From Clostridia bacterium (GTDB taxonomy: Bacteria > Bacillota > Clostridia > UBA1381), in the NCBI GenBank assembly GCA_008668455.1, contig RQCD01000154.1, forward strand, positions 1 through 7,410: 7,410 nucleotides of DNA, given 5' to 3'. Made by a program: the position numbers and the translations under genes. Of this stretch, positions 6,530-7,410 are shown piece after piece. Positions within the stretch are counted from its first letter, which is position 1, and every line of letters starts with the position of its first letter. Under the pieces are notes generated by a model. The model was not told the DNA's origin and did no database searches. It worked only from the letters and a program-made list of their open reading frames with translations.

Positions 6530-6886
6530 TTAAAACGCATTTTTAATATGCCGCAGCTCTTTTTTCTCCGGCACAGCTCCGGGATCATAGAATACCTCTA
6601 CCACATCAAACCGCATTGCCGCCGGTTTTCCCTGCAAAAAACATAACGCCGTTCTCCGGATTTTCTGCTGTTTTTTTTCGTCCACCGCCTCGCCCGGCGT
6701 TCCGAACACTTCATTTTTCCGTGTTTTCACCTCAACAAAAATATAGGTATCCTCTGAATCTAAAAGAATCAGATCAAGCTCTCCGGTTTTGGAGGAATAA
6801 TTCTTTTCCAAAATAAAGTATCCCTGCTCCTCTAAGTACTCTGCTGCCTGTGCTTCTCCCCATGCTCCGATTTCTTTCGTTGTCAT
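6530..6886 (-). CDS. YraN/UPF0102 family endonuclease-fold protein
   Basis: A 118-residue protein of the UPF0102 (YraN) family, whose fold is related to the PD-(D/E)XK nucleases and Holliday-junction resolvases. The family activity is not well established. Visible hallmarks are GAWGEAQAAEYLEEQGY (7-23), then the putative metal site GELDLI (35-40) with Glu36 and Asp38, and IFVEVKTR (49-56) with Glu52 and Lys54, followed by AVDEKKQQKIRRTA (67-80). Length is typical and all the candidate catalytic residues are present. The ATG overlaps the rnhB stop as ATGA, and GGGGG lies seven bases upstream inside rnhB, so the two genes are probably translated as a coupled pair; rnhB-yraN adjacency is common in Firmicutes. 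The GAA AAA AAA codons at 6671-6679 make a run of eight A. Confidence 0.93.
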   Translation of the reverse strand: MTTKEIGAWGEAQAAEYLEEQGYFILEKNYSSKTGELDLILLDSEDTYIFVEVKTRKNEVFGTPGEAVDEKKQQKIRRTALCFLQGKPAAMRFDVVEVFYDPGAVPEKKELRHIKNAF

Positions 6887-7410
6887 TTTGTTTCCCCCAG
6901 AATTTTCTTTAAAAAGCTTCTCCGGTGAATCGGCAGCACTCCGTATTTTTGGATTGCCTCATAATGTGCCTTGGTACCATAGCCTTTATGCCCGGAAAAT
7001 CCGTATTCCGGATACTCCTCTGCAATTTTTCGCATAAACCGATCCCGCGCCACCTTTGCAAGAATGGACGCCGCAGCAATATTCATACTTCGCGCGTCCC
7101 CCTTCACCAGTGTCTCGCATGGCTCTGGCATGCCCCTTGACTGGTTTCCGTCAATCAGAATGTACTCCGGAGAAACCGAAAGCTGCTCCACTGCAAGCCG
7201 CATAGCTAAAAGGGCGGCATTTAAAATATTGATCTCGTCAATGGTTTTTTCGTTTACGCTGGCAATCCCATAGCTTACCGCCTGCTCCCGGATCACATCA
7301 TAAAGCGCCTCCCTCTTTTTTTCAGTCAGCTTTTTGGAATCGTCAATTCCCGGAATCTGCGCATTCCACGGCAAAATCACCGCCGCTGCATAAACTGGAC
7401 CTGCTAAAGG
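6883..7410 (-). CDS. rnhB: Ribonuclease HII, 5'-truncated by window edge
   Basis: Endonuclease that cuts RNA in RNA/DNA hybrids, including single ribonucleotides left in DNA (EC 3.1.26.4). The 175 residues present start inside the conserved GRGPLAGPV motif: the first residues read PLAGPVYAAAVILP, so the true start and the first catalytic Asp-Glu pair lie beyond base 7410. An in-frame GTG at 7380 is an internal Val codon, not a start. Motifs seen, numbered from the first residue present, are DDSKKL (23-28), IDEINIL (57-63), LIDGN (85-89) with the probable catalytic Asp87, and the NIAAASILAKVARDR stretch (110-124) with probable catalytic Asp123, then GFSGHKGYGTKAH (137-149) and the C-terminal HRRSF (162-166). 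The C-terminus is intact and its TGA overlaps the start of the next gene by four bases. Confidence 0.96.
   Translation of the reverse strand, partial: PLAGPVYAAAVILPWNAQIPGIDDSKKLTEKKREALYDVIREQAVSYGIASVNEKTIDEINILNAALLAMRLAVEQLSVSPEYILIDGNQSRGMPEPCETLVKGDARSMNIAAASILAKVARDRFMRKIAEEYPEYGFSGHKGYGTKAHYEAIQKYGVLPIHRRSFLKKILGETK

Noticed and set aside
6511..6535. Terminator after the yraN-family gene
   Set aside because: The T runs seen on the plus strand are A runs in the transcribed direction, and the only dyad (around CGCG) is too short to form a stable stem.
7378..7380. GTG as the rnhB start codon
   Set aside because: The same frame continues upstream to the window edge with the conserved PLAGPVYAAA segment, so this GTG is an internal valine codon.
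1..7410. Mobile elements, CRISPR arrays, tRNA/rRNA genes, toxin-antitoxin or defence cassettes
   Set aside because: None is seen: almost every base is accounted for by conserved housekeeping genes, and spacers are 83 bases or less with no repeats.

Overview
The window reads as ordinary chromosome of a low-to-mid G+C Gram-positive bacterium, most likely a Clostridia member (Lachnospiraceae-like by feel). The reasons are the Firmicutes-type set yaaA-recF-remB-gyrB, a bifunctional Rel enzyme with an RFKD motif, purine-rich Shine-Dalgarno sequences in front of most genes, and a textbook sigma-A-type promoter. The genus cannot be fixed from the sequence alone. Every gene lies on the minus strand, so transcription runs from high to low coordinates. 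Coding density is close to complete: the longest stretch without a gene is 83 bases (6447-6529), so there is no gap above 300 bases.

In transcription order: (1) 7410-6883, rnhB (ribonuclease HII), cut off at its 5' end by the window edge; (2) 6886-6530, a YraN/UPF0102 nuclease-fold protein that overlaps the rnhB stop by 4 bases; (3) an 83-base spacer holding a strong predicted promoter (TTGAAA, 17 bases, TGATACAAT); (4) 6446-4734, recJ; (5) 4701-2458, a complete bifunctional (p)ppGpp synthetase/hydrolase; (6) 2445-2221, the S4-domain protein YaaA; (7) 2218-1142, recF; (8) 1124-858, remB/yaaB; (9) 842-1, the N-terminal 280 residues of gyrB, cut off by the left edge.

From recJ to gyrB the genes are separated by only 2 to 32 bases. 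Several ribosome binding sites touch or overlap the preceding stop codon, and I see no terminator. The simplest model is one polycistronic message from the promoter before recJ through to gyrB, though internal promoters inside coding sequence cannot be excluded. The theme is genome maintenance: removal of RNA from DNA (RNase HII), recombination and gap repair (RecJ, RecF), supercoiling (GyrB), and the stringent-response enzyme that adjusts growth and replication.

No mobile element, CRISPR array, RNA gene, phage gene or defence cassette is visible, and I found no undescribed system. The points most worth a second look are the gene order and one residue of GyrB. The yaaA-recF-remB-gyrB block normally follows dnaA-dnaN at the origin but here follows recJ-relA, and recJ-relA lacks the apt gene found between them in B. 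subtilis. GyrB has Asn at the position of the E. coli coumarin-contact residue Arg136.
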